Shown here: positions 1 to 6,928 of the stretch, piece after piece
Layout: every line of letters starts with the position of its first letter
How positions within the stretch are numbered: the first letter of the stretch is position 1
Assembly (NCBI GenBank): GCA_022511505.1
Contig: JAFLTK010000020.1
Span: forward strand, 1-11,464
Source of the DNA: Muribaculaceae bacterium
GTDB taxonomy: Bacteria; Bacteroidota; Bacteroidia; Bacteroidales; Muribaculaceae
DNA length: 11,464 nt
Direction: 5' to 3'
Translations under genes and position numbers: made by a program
Notes under the pieces: model-generated
What the model was told of the DNA's origin: nothing
What the model saw: the letters and a program-made list of their open reading frames with translations, nothing else
Database searches by the model: none

Positions 1-1147
1 TGGCGCCACGGGTGGTTATTGCCGGCGTGCCGAGGCGAATACCCGAGGTCTGGAAAGGCGAGCGGGTGTCAAACGGCACCATATTCTTGTTGGCGGTAAT
101 ATCGGCCTCTACAAGCACTTTCTCGGCAACCTTGCCTGTCAGTTCGGGGAACTTGGTGCGAAGGTCGATGAGGATACAGTGATTGTCGGTGCCACCGGAG
201 ATAATCTTGTATCCACGCTCTACGAGCGCTTCGGCCATTGCTGCGGCGTTCTTCTTCACCTGAATCTGATAGTCGCGGAACGAGGGAGTCAATGCCTCGC
301 CAAAAGCAACAGCTTTGGCAGCGATAACATGTTCGAGGGGACCACCTTGAACGCCGGGGAACACGGCCGAATCGAGCAATGATGACATCATGCGAGTCTC
401 GCCTTTATTGTTCTTCTTGCCGAACGGGTTCTCAAAGTCCTTGCCCATCAAGATGATACCGCCGCGCGGGCCGCGCAGGGTCTTGTGGGTCGTTGAGGTT
501 ACGATGTGGGCATATTTGACGGGATTGTCGAGCAATCCGGCTGCGATAAGACCGGCAGGATGGGCCATATCGACCATCAGGATAGCACCGGCGCGGTCGG
601 CGATGTCACGCATGCGGGCATAGTCCCACTCGCGAGTATAGGCACTCGCGCCGCCGATAATCAATTTCGGACGCTCGCGCAGGGCGATTTCCTCCATTTG
701 GTCATAGTCAACGAGACCCGTGTCCTCCTTGACATTATATTCCAAGGCGTTGAAAACCAAGCCCGAGAAATTGACGGGGCTGCCGTGGGAGAGGTGACCG
801 CCGTGAGATAGGTTAAGACCGAGGAACTTGTCGCCGGGCTTCATGACGGCCATAAAGACGGCCATATTTGCCTGAGCGCCTGAATGGGGCTGAACGTTGG
901 CCCACTCAGCGTCAAAAAGTTTCTTGATGCGCTCGATAGCCAAACATTCGGCCTCGTCAACAACCTGACAGCCGCCATAATAGCGGTGGCCGGGATAGCC
1001 CTCGGCATACTTGTTGGTAAGGCATGAACCCATGGCTTGCATCACCTGGTCACTTACAAAGTTCTCAGAGGCAATCAGTTCGATGCCCTTGAGTTGGCGC
1101 TGATGTTCGCGCTCAATAATTTCAAAAATTGCTTTATCTCTTTCCAT
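1..1147 (-). CDS. glyA: Serine hydroxymethyltransferase, 3' end cut by window edge
   Basis: This is a PLP-dependent cytosolic enzyme that interconverts serine and glycine while loading a one-carbon unit onto tetrahydrofolate. I translated the minus strand from the ATG at 1145-1147; 382 residues are visible and the frame stays open to base 2. Family landmarks in order are an N-terminal IELIASENFVS stretch, the substrate-binding NKYAEGYPGHRYYGG segment, AEWANVQPHSGAQAN, DMAHPAGLIAAG and the Schiff-base motif STTHKTLRGPRGG, whose lysine is residue 222 (codon 482-484). The family is usually about 425 residues, so roughly 40 C-terminal residues are missing only because of the window edge. The gene starts 24 nt after the flavin reductase stop and has no obvious promoter of its own, so it is probably the distal gene of the pyrB operon. 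Confidence 0.97.
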   Translation of the reverse strand, partial: MERDKAIFEIIEREHQRQLKGIELIASENFVSDQVMQAMGSCLTNKYAEGYPGHRYYGGCQVVDEAECLAIERIKKLFDAEWANVQPHSGAQANMAVFMAVMKPGDKFLGLNLSHGGHLSHGSPVNFSGLVFNALEYNVKEDTGLVDYDQMEEIALRERPKLIIGGASAYTREWDYARMRDIADRAGAILMVDMAHPAGLIAAGLLDNPVKYAHIVTSTTHKTLRGPRGGIILMGKDFENPFGKKNNKGETRMMSSLLDSAVFPGVQGGPLEHVIAAKAVAFGEALTPSFRDYQIQVKKNAAAMAEALVERGYKIISGGTDNHCILIDLRTKFPELTGKVAEKVLVEADITANKNMVPFDTRSPFQTSGIRLGTPAITTRGA

Positions 1148-1171
1148 TATAGTGAAAGTATAGGTTTGGGA

Positions 1172-1732
1172 TTATTTCTTTTTAACAGACCAGCCAAAGT
1201 GGCCAATCTTCTCGCCGATACTGTAATATGCACCGTGGCTATAGGCAATAAGTCCTGCTCGCTCGAGGTTAAACTTGCCGGTATCGGCATCAATATATCG
1301 CTCGTCGGCAATGACACCCATAACTCGACCAATCATCATGTCGTGGCTGCCGAGCCTTAATACTTCAGTAACGCGACATTCTATCGATAGCGGCGACTGC
1401 TCAATCATCGGGCAACCGACGTTGACGCCCGGCGCAGGTGTCAGTCCCGTCAGTTTCCATTTGTCACCGTCGCGCCCCGATTTGACGCCGGCAAGGTCGG
1501 TAGCACGAGCCATCGCTTCGGTTGTCAGATTGATGGTGAACTCCATCGTCTCCATAATCAGACTATGACTATAGCGCTCGGGACGGATGGAAATGGAACA
1601 CATTGCCGGGTTTGTGCAAACCGTTCCGGTCCAAGCCACCGTCAGGAAATTGCTCGTGTCGGCAGTCCCGCAACTGACCAAAACGGCCGGCGCGGGATAT
1701 ATCATTGTTCCCGGTTTCCAATGTTGCTTCAT
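1172..1732 (-). CDS. Flavin reductase-like domain protein (flavoredoxin-like)
   Basis: This 186-residue protein has the FMN-binding split-barrel fold of the flavin reductase/flavoredoxin group, whose members bind FMN or reduce free flavin in the cytosol. Supporting segments are the N-terminal KPGTMIYPAPAVLVSCG, the NFLTVAWTGTVCTNPAM strand-turn region, ISIRPERYSHSLI, EFTINLTT and the C-terminal GLIAYSHGAYYSIGEKIGHFG. Family members typically have this length, so the gene looks complete. The first ATG is used because the KPGT segment before the second methionine belongs to the family. It sits 13 nt after pyrI and 24 nt before glyA, within the same transcription unit. Such a gene is commonly found next to pyrI in Bacteroidales, but the electron donor and acceptor cannot be told from sequence; a direct role in pyrimidine synthesis is not implied. 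Confidence 0.88.
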   Translation of the reverse strand: MKQHWKPGTMIYPAPAVLVSCGTADTSNFLTVAWTGTVCTNPAMCSISIRPERYSHSLIMETMEFTINLTTEAMARATDLAGVKSGRDGDKWKLTGLTPAPGVNVGCPMIEQSPLSIECRVTEVLRLGSHDMMIGRVMGVIADERYIDADTGKFNLERAGLIAYSHGAYYSIGEKIGHFGWSVKKK

Positions 1733-1745
1733 TGCCGGGAGCGTT

Positions 1746-2207
1746 TTATTTTATGGTAGCCTTTGAGGCGGCGATGCTGTGACCGCAATAATGGCATGTT
1801 ACCTCGATTTGTTCGCCGGTGCCATCGACCTCAAAAATGGTAGCCATGGGCTCGTTGTTGGTGATACACTTGGGGTTGTCACATTTGACGATGTTACGAA
1901 CCGATGCAGGCAGTTTCACCGGGTTTTTCTCAATCACCTCATAGTTGCGGATAATGTTGACAACGGCGGTAGGGGCGAGCAAGGCGATGCGGTTTATAGC
2001 CGCCTCAGGAAAGTAGGTATCGGCAATCTTGATGATGCCCTTGCGACCTAACTTGCTGCTCTCAAGGTTGTTGCCAATAGTGACTGCTGTCTCCATATTC
2101 TCGATACCGAGAATTTTGACACATTTAAAAAGGGCCTGGCTTGGTATATGGTCGATTACAGTGCCGTTGCATAGGGCGGCCACCGCGAGTTCTTTCTTTG
2201 TTGACAT
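1746..2207 (-). CDS. pyrI: Aspartate carbamoyltransferase regulatory subunit
   Basis: PyrI is the regulatory chain of aspartate transcarbamoylase; it binds CTP/UTP (inhibitors) and ATP (activator) and joins PyrB trimers into the allosteric holoenzyme. The 153-residue length is that of the family. The N-terminal allosteric domain includes the GTVIDHIP segment and IGNNLESSKLGRKGIIKI. The C-terminal zinc domain carries both cysteine pairs, CDNPKC (C-x4-C) and CHYC (C-x2-C), so all four zinc ligands are present. The zinc domain is what contacts PyrB. The gene begins only 6 nt after the pyrB stop, so the two are surely cotranscribed and probably translationally coupled. The presence of intact PyrI means the enzyme here is expected to be nucleotide-regulated. 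Confidence 0.97.
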   Translation of the reverse strand: MSTKKELAVAALCNGTVIDHIPSQALFKCVKILGIENMETAVTIGNNLESSKLGRKGIIKIADTYFPEAAINRIALLAPTAVVNIIRNYEVIEKNPVKLPASVRNIVKCDNPKCITNNEPMATIFEVDGTGEQIEVTCHYCGHSIAASKATIK

Positions 2208-2213
2208 AACGTG

Positions 2214-3134
2214 TTATTTAAGCGGATTGATGTTAAGAGCGCGGCAGATAAGCGCCTGGCGCGCAAAGAGACCGTTGCGTGCCTGCTCAAAGTAATAGGC
2301 CATGGGGTTGTCATCGACATCTTGGTTGATTTCGTTGACGCGAGGTAGCGGGTGAAGTATCTTCATGTTGGGTCGAGCATCGGCAAGCATGGCGTTGTGG
2401 AGCGTGTAGATATCCTTAACTCGCTCATATTCCATCAAGTCGCTGAAGCGCTCGCGCTGAACGCGGGTCATGTATAGGATGTCGGTCGTGTTAATGACAT
2501 CGGGACCAAAGTCGGTGTGCTCGCTGTACTTAATACCGTGCCTGTCACAGAATTCCTTGTACTGAGAGGGCATTCGCAACTCGTCGCAAGCCACAAAACG
2601 GAACGTCGGGTTGAAATAGCGCATCGCCATCAGAAGAGAATGGACTGTGCGGCCATACTTTAGGTCGCCGACCATGGTGATGGTCAAGTTCTCGAGCGTG
2701 CCCTGAGTCTTGTAGATAGAATAGAGGTCGAGCATGGTCTGTGTCGGATGCTGGTTGGCACCGTCGCCGGCGTTGATTACCGGGGTGTCGGTAACCTCGG
2801 TGGCATAACGGGCCGCCCCCTCGAGGAAATGGCGCATCACGATAAGGTCAGCATAATTGCTGACCATCTTGATAGTGTCCTTGAGCGTCTCGCCCTTGGA
2901 GGTTGAGGTATTGGTGGCATCCGAGAAGCCGATGACGCGACCGCCAAGGCGGTTGACAGCCGTCTCAAAACTGAGGCGAGTGCGGGTCGACGGCTCGAAA
3001 AACAATGTCGCAACAACCTTGCCGTCAAGAATTTTCTGATTTGGGTTCTGCTCAAAGTAACTTGACAACTCAAGCAGACGGATAATCTCGTCGCGGCTCA
3101 GTTCTGAGATTGATACAAGAGAATTATTGTTCAT
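2214..3134 (-). CDS. pyrB: Aspartate carbamoyltransferase catalytic subunit
   Basis: PyrB catalyses carbamoyl phosphate plus L-aspartate to N-carbamoyl-L-aspartate, the committed step of de novo pyrimidine synthesis in the cytosol. The product has 306 residues, normal for the family. The carbamoyl-phosphate loop FFEPSTRTRLSFE is present (STRTR at residues 49-53), followed by SKGETLKDT with the mobile 80s-loop lysine, the HPTQTMLDL motif and HPLPRVNEI near the C-terminus. All recognised active-site motifs are intact. It is the first gene of the operon; a consensus promoter lies at 3363-3394 and the intervening leader of about 220 nt contains attenuator-like hairpins. The start ATG lies 9 nt after the stop of a leader open frame. 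I see no truncation or oddity in the protein itself. Confidence 0.98.
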   Translation of the reverse strand: MNNNSLVSISELSRDEIIRLLELSSYFEQNPNQKILDGKVVATLFFEPSTRTRLSFETAVNRLGGRVIGFSDATNTSTSKGETLKDTIKMVSNYADLIVMRHFLEGAARYATEVTDTPVINAGDGANQHPTQTMLDLYSIYKTQGTLENLTITMVGDLKYGRTVHSLLMAMRYFNPTFRFVACDELRMPSQYKEFCDRHGIKYSEHTDFGPDVINTTDILYMTRVQRERFSDLMEYERVKDIYTLHNAMLADARPNMKILHPLPRVNEINQDVDDNPMAYYFEQARNGLFARQALICRALNINPLK

Positions 3135-3143
3135 CGTAGGCGC

Positions 3144-3341
3144 TTAGAAAAGTGATGAATATGAAAAAAGACCCGTCGGCAAGTCTTGAACACGTCGGTT
3201 CAAGGCGGCAGACAGGCCCGTATTGTTTATGAAACCATTAAGCAAAGAATTGACACCCAAACCACCGTGGCGTCGCTTCCACAGAGGCCGACAATGGGCC
3301 ATGTTGAGCCCTCGGTTGTGCCTTGGTGTTGATGTCATCAT
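3144..3341 (-). CDS. Possible pyrB leader peptide (65 aa)
   Basis: An open frame lies between the mapped promoter and pyrB. Starting at the ATGATG at 3336-3341, just downstream of the expected transcription start, it would give 65 residues beginning MMTSTPRHNRGLNMAHC and ending in SYSSLF, with a TAA stop 9 nt before the pyrB ATG. It runs straight through the terminator-like hairpin at 3164-3187. In enterobacteria the pyrL leader frame likewise crosses the attenuator and stops just before pyrB, so that a closely following ribosome prevents termination. No strong Shine-Dalgarno is visible, which is normal in Bacteroidota. An inner start at 3302 (MAHCRP) is also possible. The peptide resembles no family I know. 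Translation is inferred from position only. Confidence 0.4.
   Translation of the reverse strand: MMTSTPRHNRGLNMAHCRPLWKRRHGGLGVNSLLNGFINNTGLSAALNRRVQDLPTGLFSYSSLF
3164..3187 (-). terminator. Attenuator-like hairpin in the pyrB leader
   Basis: On the minus strand, 3187-3183 (AAGAC) pairs with 3172-3168 (GTCTT), extended inward by two U-G pairs and a G-C pair around a CCGA tetraloop, giving eight pairs. A run of six T (3169-3164) covers the end of the stem and the bases after it. This is the form of a weak intrinsic terminator, located about 30 nt upstream of pyrB and well after the promoter, so it could only act on leader transcripts. Confidence 0.55.
3185..3204 (-). promoter_or_regulatory. 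Competing (antiterminator-like) hairpin in the pyrB leader
   Basis: The minus strand reads CTTGAAC, a six-base loop, then GTTCAAG: a perfect 7-bp stem (3204-3198 with 3191-3185). Its 3' arm shares bases 3185-3187 with the 5' arm of the terminator-like stem, so the two cannot form fully at once. It forms first during transcription and would delay or prevent the terminator. A U-rich stretch (about 3231-3262 on this strand) precedes it. Confidence 0.45.
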
Positions 3342-3362
3342 CAATGATACGTTTTTCAGCCA

Positions 3363-3394
3363 CAAAGGTACAACTTTTTTGCTTTTCCCACAAA
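3363..3394 (-). promoter_or_regulatory. Bacteroidota sigma-ABfr-type promoter for pyrB operon
   Basis: The minus strand carries TTTG at 3394-3391, a 20-nt spacer and TACCTTTG at 3370-3363, an exact match to the Bacteroidota housekeeping promoter form TTTG-N19/20-TAnnTTTG. Transcription should begin around 3357, giving a leader of about 220 nt before pyrB. Confidence 0.8.
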
Positions 3395-3434
3395 ATATTT
3401 CAAAATTCCTTATCAAAGATAATGGATTGGATTT

Positions 3435-4184
3435 TTATTGATTATCCATTGATGTCAAATTTGATTTTGAAATTTTGTCTTGTAGCAGGATTAAAATTGC
3501 TTCGATAACATAGTCGTGAATAACTTTTTCTGAAAGACGATGTCCGCCGAAAAATATCATCTTTTTGGGATAATATCTCGAGTATTCTTCTTCACAATTT
3601 ATCACATCATCTTCAGTGCCGAACAGTCCGTATGTTATCGACTTTTCGTGCTCGTCAATATTATCAAATTGGGGAGTTTCGATAGCCTTATAGGCATCAC
3701 AAAGTTGTGGAGTCACTTCAAATTCGGAGGCTCCGTCTTGGCGTTTCTTGAAGAATGGGACGACTCCTATTTTATTCTTCATTGACTCGGAAACATGGAA
3801 CGATGGATTGACCAACACCTTTGGTATTCCTCGGAGCTTTTGAGCAAACATACCGCCCATCGATGTTCCTACAACAACATCAACCTTTTGCTCGGCGATT
3901 ATTTTGCGCAGCAACATTAATGCCTCGTTCGGGTCTATTGGCAGGTCGGGAGCAATGACCCTGCAGTTTGGAAGATATTTTTGGATGGTAGCCGCCGTGC
4001 CCGAATTACCCGAAGAAGCAAATCCATGGACATAAAGAACGTTAGCTTTAAGTGCCAATCTCTCTTGTTCAAATAGTTCTAAGTCATCGTCAAAGGCATC
4101 AGGTTGAAGCCTCCATTCATGTCTATTGGCTCGAGTGGTTGTGACCGGTCGAAGAATATTAGCAATAGAGTTATTAAAATCCAT
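3435..4184 (-). CDS. YqiA/YcfP-like alpha/beta-hydrolase (UPF0227 type)
   Basis: The 249-residue product begins with about 45 residues of no recognised domain and then a compact alpha/beta-hydrolase of the YqiA/YcfP esterase-like kind. Visible elements are the strand-oxyanion segment NVLYVHGFASSGNSGTA, the nucleophile elbow VVVGTSMGGMFAQ (G-x-S-x-G), LVNPSFHVSE, the likely acid loop YGLFGTEDDVI and the catalytic histidine in GGHRLSEK. A complete Ser-Asp-His triad therefore seems to be present. There is no signal peptide, so it should be cytosolic; the substrate is unknown. It is monocistronic or loosely upstream of pyrB, whose own promoter overlaps the region just after its stop. Base composition is slightly more AT-rich than the operon next door. 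Confidence 0.8.
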   Translation of the reverse strand: MDFNNSIANILRPVTTTRANRHEWRLQPDAFDDDLELFEQERLALKANVLYVHGFASSGNSGTAATIQKYLPNCRVIAPDLPIDPNEALMLLRKIIAEQKVDVVVGTSMGGMFAQKLRGIPKVLVNPSFHVSESMKNKIGVVPFFKKRQDGASEFEVTPQLCDAYKAIETPQFDNIDEHEKSITYGLFGTEDDVINCEEEYSRYYPKKMIFFGGHRLSEKVIHDYVIEAILILLQDKISKSNLTSMDNQ

Positions 4185-4262
4185 AAAGTGACATTTTTAT
4201 TCCGGTTTATTGCAGGTTCAAAACCAATTCATGCTGCCGAAGGGCTTTCTTCGGTTGCACTG

Positions 4263-4280
4263 CAAAGTTAAACAAAAGTA
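4263..4280 (-). promoter_or_regulatory. Candidate -7 elements for the hydrolase gene
   Basis: Two overlapping-range matches to TAnnTTTG occur on the minus strand: TACTTTTG (4280-4273) and TAACTTTG (4270-4263), about 80-90 nt upstream of the hydrolase start. Neither has a clean TTTG at the -33 distance, so the call is tentative. A 6-bp hairpin (CCGAAG/CTTCGG) lies downstream in the would-be leader at 4238-4255. Confidence 0.4.
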
Positions 4281-4341
4281 TCCTTTTTATCGACGGACTG
4301 AAGGAAAAATTGGCTTCAGCCTTATATTTTGCGGAAGAACG

Positions 4342-4923
4342 TTATTCTTCGCGGTCGGCGAGGCTACGGAGGTCGTCGAGCATGTTGTTGATGGCGCGAC
4401 GCTGGCGCAGGTTGGCAAGCAGGCCTATAATACCGCCGATAACGAGTCCTACCCACGCGCCTATGAGAGCCTCTATCTCGTTGGTCTCAAAGAGATAGTA
4501 GAAAATAGAGCCGACGACACCAATCGCGAGAACTGTGGATATCAATTGCCGGCGATTGTTATATCGCTTGTAACTGATGGTTTGGGCGAAGGCCTCAGTG
4601 GTAGTCATCTCGCCGGGTCGAATACCCGAAACGATGAAGATGCCCCATGCTTGCAGCGCGGCAACGATGACAAAAAATAGCACATAAATTACCTTTATCC
4701 ATGTTGGATAGTCGAGCCCCACGGCGCTTGAGGCTATCAAGAGCAATGGCGCAAGCCAGCAGACGGCAAACGCGATGGCATGGTTGCGTATCATGCGGTA
4801 GCGCGTTGAACTTATTTGTCGAGACATGACGCGGTCTAGCAGTTGGGCCTGCTTGTCGGCGGCTCGGTTGATATTGATGGTGGTCTGTTGCCAACTGTTT
4901 TTCAGTTCTTCTAATTCAGTCAT
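4342..4923 (-). CDS. Four-helix membrane protein paired with sigma factor
   Basis: This 193-residue protein starts with a soluble, charged N-terminus (ELEELKNSWQQ) and then has four predicted membrane segments at about residues 46-68, 72-97, 125-147 and 150-170, ending in a basic/acidic cytosolic tail (RQRRAINNMLDDLRSLADREE). I do not recognise a named domain. It begins 24 nt after the stop of the ECF-like sigma factor and is surely cotranscribed with it. Genes of this kind regularly follow such sigma genes in Bacteroidales, so a role in controlling the sigma factor, as a membrane anti-sigma or sensor, is a reasonable inference. No zinc anti-sigma H-x3-C-x2-C motif is present. A plain hypothetical membrane protein is the safe description. 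Confidence 0.8.
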   Translation of the reverse strand: MTELEELKNSWQQTTININRAADKQAQLLDRVMSRQISSTRYRMIRNHAIAFAVCWLAPLLLIASSAVGLDYPTWIKVIYVLFFVIVAALQAWGIFIVSGIRPGEMTTTEAFAQTISYKRYNNRRQLISTVLAIGVVGSIFYYLFETNEIEALIGAWVGLVIGGIIGLLANLRQRRAINNMLDDLRSLADREE

Positions 4924-4947
4924 AGCGTGATAGTCGGGAGAAAGGTT

Positions 4948-5445
4948 TCAAGAATTGGCTTGGCGTATAAGTTTGAGTTTGATGCGACGCAACCGAGAGG
5001 CGACGTTGTTGCGGTTTAGGCCGGTGATGGCCGAGATTTCATCGTAGGAAAGTTCATCGAGCCACATCATAATCAAACCTTTGTCAAAATCGTTGAGCAT
5101 TGCAATCATGTCATACATCTGCTTGAGTTGGGCCGGTGTGTTAGTGTCATCGGCCGGAAGCTCGAGGATGGCGTCGAGGCTGTTTCGGCCGTCGGTGTGA
5201 CGACGCGAGCGACGATGGCATGAAATGCAGGTGTTGATACAAGTTCGGTAAATCCATGTCGATACTTTTGACCGACCCTCAAAATGCTCGATGCCCTGCC
5301 ACAAGTTGATGAGCACTTCTTGATAGAGGTCGTTGAAGTGGTCATCGTCCTGTGCATACATGAAACAGATGCGCGAAATGAGTGGGCGATTTGTCTCAAT
5401 GATGTCGATGAACTGCTGCTGTCGAGCGTTATGGGGATTAGACAT
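4948..5445 (-). CDS. ECF-like sigma-70 family RNA polymerase sigma factor
   Basis: The 165-residue product has the two-domain layout of extracytoplasmic-function sigma factors. Region 2 spans about residues 12-78, with the core-binding and -10 recognition stretch DLYQEVLINLWQGIEHFEG followed by STWIYRTCINTCI. Region 4 is at about 112-160, with a helix-turn-helix in LSYDEISAITGLNRNNVASRLRRIK. I chose the ATG at 5443-5445 (MSNPHNARQQQF); an in-frame ATG 18 codons upstream would lie within the likely promoter and adds a non-conserved stretch. The downstream membrane protein may be its partner. An ECF-type promoter just upstream suggests that it activates its own transcription. The signal sensed and other targets cannot be read from the window. 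Confidence 0.92.
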   Translation of the reverse strand: MSNPHNARQQQFIDIIETNRPLISRICFMYAQDDDHFNDLYQEVLINLWQGIEHFEGRSKVSTWIYRTCINTCISCHRRSRRHTDGRNSLDAILELPADDTNTPAQLKQMYDMIAMLNDFDKGLIMMWLDELSYDEISAITGLNRNNVASRLRRIKLKLIRQANS

Positions 5446-5472
5446 GGTTGAAGATAGTGTTGATACTATTAA

Positions 5473-5497
5473 GACGTGTAATAACCCGAGAAGTTGC
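5473..5497 (-). promoter_or_regulatory. ECF-type promoter upstream of the sigma gene (likely autoregulatory)
   Basis: The minus strand has GCAACTT (5497-5491) and CGTCTT (5476-5471); the spacer between GCAAC and CGTC is 16 nt. This -35 AAC / -10 CGTC layout is typical of promoters used by ECF sigma factors rather than of the Bacteroidota housekeeping form, and it lies 28 nt upstream of the chosen start codon. Confidence 0.55.
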
Positions 5498-5590
5498 ACC
5501 GCTAAGTAAAAAATAATGTCAACCGGCAGTGAACAAAAATGAATATAGATGCGTTTTATAGTCGTATAAACCCCTAAATATTCTAATATT

Positions 5591-5884
5591 ATGACCTACA
5601 ATGATGTTATCAATTCAGCGAAAGTAGTAATGGTAGAATTTTATGCTACTTGGTGCCCTCACTGCCAGCGCATGATGCCGATAGTCGCCCAGATTGCAGA
5701 GTTGCTTGAAGGCAAGGTGCCCGTTCGTCAATTTGACATCGACAAAAATCAGCAACTTGCCGACAGCGAGAATGTCGAGTCGGTCCCCACATTTATAATA
5801 TATGTGAACGGCACCGAGGAGTGGCGCCACAGCGGCGAAATCGAAGCCGAGGCTCTGCTCTCTAAAGTTCAGTCCTACCTCTAA
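5591..5884 (+). CDS. Thioredoxin-family protein with CPHC active site
   Basis: A single-domain thioredoxin fold of 97 residues. The active site is WCPHC (C22 and C25) after the strand VVMVEFYAT, and the cis-proline is P66 in SVPTF; the C-terminal helix EAEALLSKVQSYL completes the fold. Histidine at the third position of C-P-H-C is typical of DsbA-like oxidants, whereas reducing thioredoxins usually have CGPC, so its redox potential may be more oxidising than usual. There is no signal peptide, so by sequence it is cytosolic. It lies 15 nt upstream of the VKOR fusion gene and is probably cotranscribed, pointing to a shared thiol-disulfide function. No clear housekeeping promoter is visible in the 90 nt before it. 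Confidence 0.93.
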   Translation: MTYNDVINSAKVVMVEFYATWCPHCQRMMPIVAQIAELLEGKVPVRQFDIDKNQQLADSENVESVPTFIIYVNGTEEWRHSGEIEAEALLSKVQSYL

Positions 5885-5899
5885 AAAAATCCTCTCGCG

Positions 5900-6928
5900 A
5901 TGGCTACAGAACACACCCTTTTTACCGACTATCTGGAGCAGATGGATATAAGGTACACGCCTGCCTACAGCAATCAACTGTTTCACCGGATGCCGTTTAA
6001 GTCGCTTTTTGGCTTAACCAAATTGCTTGAAACCTACGGTATCGAAGGTGAAGGCTATCGGTTGACCGACCGCTCGGGTTTGGCAAACATCGCGCCCCCG
6101 TTTTTGGCTCAGACTGCCGACGGATTTGTCGTCGTTACTAATGTTATTGCCGGCGTTGTGTCCTACATGGTCCAAGGCGTCGAGCAGCAGATGAGTGTCA
6201 AGGAGTTCAACAAGACGTGGACCGGGGTTGTGTATGTAGCCACGCCCGATGAGGATGCCGGCGAGCCACACTATCGTCTCCACGAGCGCGAGGATTTTTT
6301 CAACAGTGCTAAAAAGTGGGTGCTGATTGCCGGAGTGCTCTTCCTTGTAGGGTACATGGTGCTATCGCGCCACACCTACAACGACCCGTGGAACATGGTA
6401 ACGCTGGTGTTTGACCTCATAGGACTTTGGTTGTCGTTCATGCTCGTTCAAAAGTCGCTAAAGATTGTGAACCCAACGGCCGACCACGTTTGCGGCATAC
6501 TCCAAGCCGGCGGTTGTGACGACATTCTTGAACTTAAAGCATCCAAATTTTTCGGGCTCTTCGGTTGGAGTGAAGTCGGGTTTGCCTATTTCTCGGTCAG
6601 TCTGGTGACATTACTGCTTTACCCTGAGTGGATTGGTTATCTGGCCCTGTGTAACATTTGCTGCTTGCCGTTCACCTGTTGGAGTATATGGTACCAGAAG
6701 TTTAGAGCAAAACGGTGGTGTACACTTTGTGTCAGCGTTCAGGCTACTCTTTGGCTACTTTTCTTCAGTTACTGGTTTGGCGGTCACTTAAAAGAAATGT
6801 TCCCGCTCAGAATCGAGTTCTTTATCCTCGTTGCGACCTATATCGTTGTCCTCCTTGGACTTAATGCAATCACTCCTTACATCCACAAAACAACATCTCC
6901 CTACAATGATACCGACCAAGACTCCTAA
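5900..6928 (+). CDS. C39-like domain / vitamin K epoxide reductase (VKOR) fusion membrane protein
   Basis: This 342-residue protein has two parts. Residues 1-125 resemble a C39 peptidase-like domain (SLFGLTKLLETYGIEGEGYRL, PFLAQTADGFVVVTNV), but the usual catalytic cysteine region near the N-terminus has no cysteine (YTPAYSNQLFH), so it is probably non-proteolytic. Residues 138-335 form a multi-helix membrane VKOR domain. The outer-loop pair is C198 and C206 (VCGILQAGGC) and the catalytic C-x-x-C is C274/C277 in RWCTLC; further cysteines occur in CNICCLPFTC (251-260). Bacterial VKOR homologues reoxidise thioredoxin-like partners with quinone and drive disulfide formation in the envelope. The thioredoxin gene sits directly upstream. 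A 44-codon gene overlaps its 3' end. Confidence 0.9.
   Translation: MATEHTLFTDYLEQMDIRYTPAYSNQLFHRMPFKSLFGLTKLLETYGIEGEGYRLTDRSGLANIAPPFLAQTADGFVVVTNVIAGVVSYMVQGVEQQMSVKEFNKTWTGVVYVATPDEDAGEPHYRLHEREDFFNSAKKWVLIAGVLFLVGYMVLSRHTYNDPWNMVTLVFDLIGLWLSFMLVQKSLKIVNPTADHVCGILQAGGCDDILELKASKFFGLFGWSEVGFAYFSVSLVTLLLYPEWIGYLALCNICCLPFTCWSIWYQKFRAKRWCTLCVSVQATLWLLFFSYWFGGHLKEMFPLRIEFFILVATYIVVLLGLNAITPYIHKTTSPYNDTDQDS

Noticed and set aside
506..811. Plus-strand frames of about 100 codons in the first kilobase
   Set aside because: They run opposite the clear glyA coding sequence.
4210..4680. A plus-strand frame of 156 codons
   Set aside because: It lies opposite the four-helix membrane protein gene and reads as its antisense shadow, with no recognisable motif and no promoter.
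5615..5986. A minus-strand frame of 123 codons across the thioredoxin gene
   Set aside because: It is antisense to the thioredoxin gene, which has an intact active site and fold.
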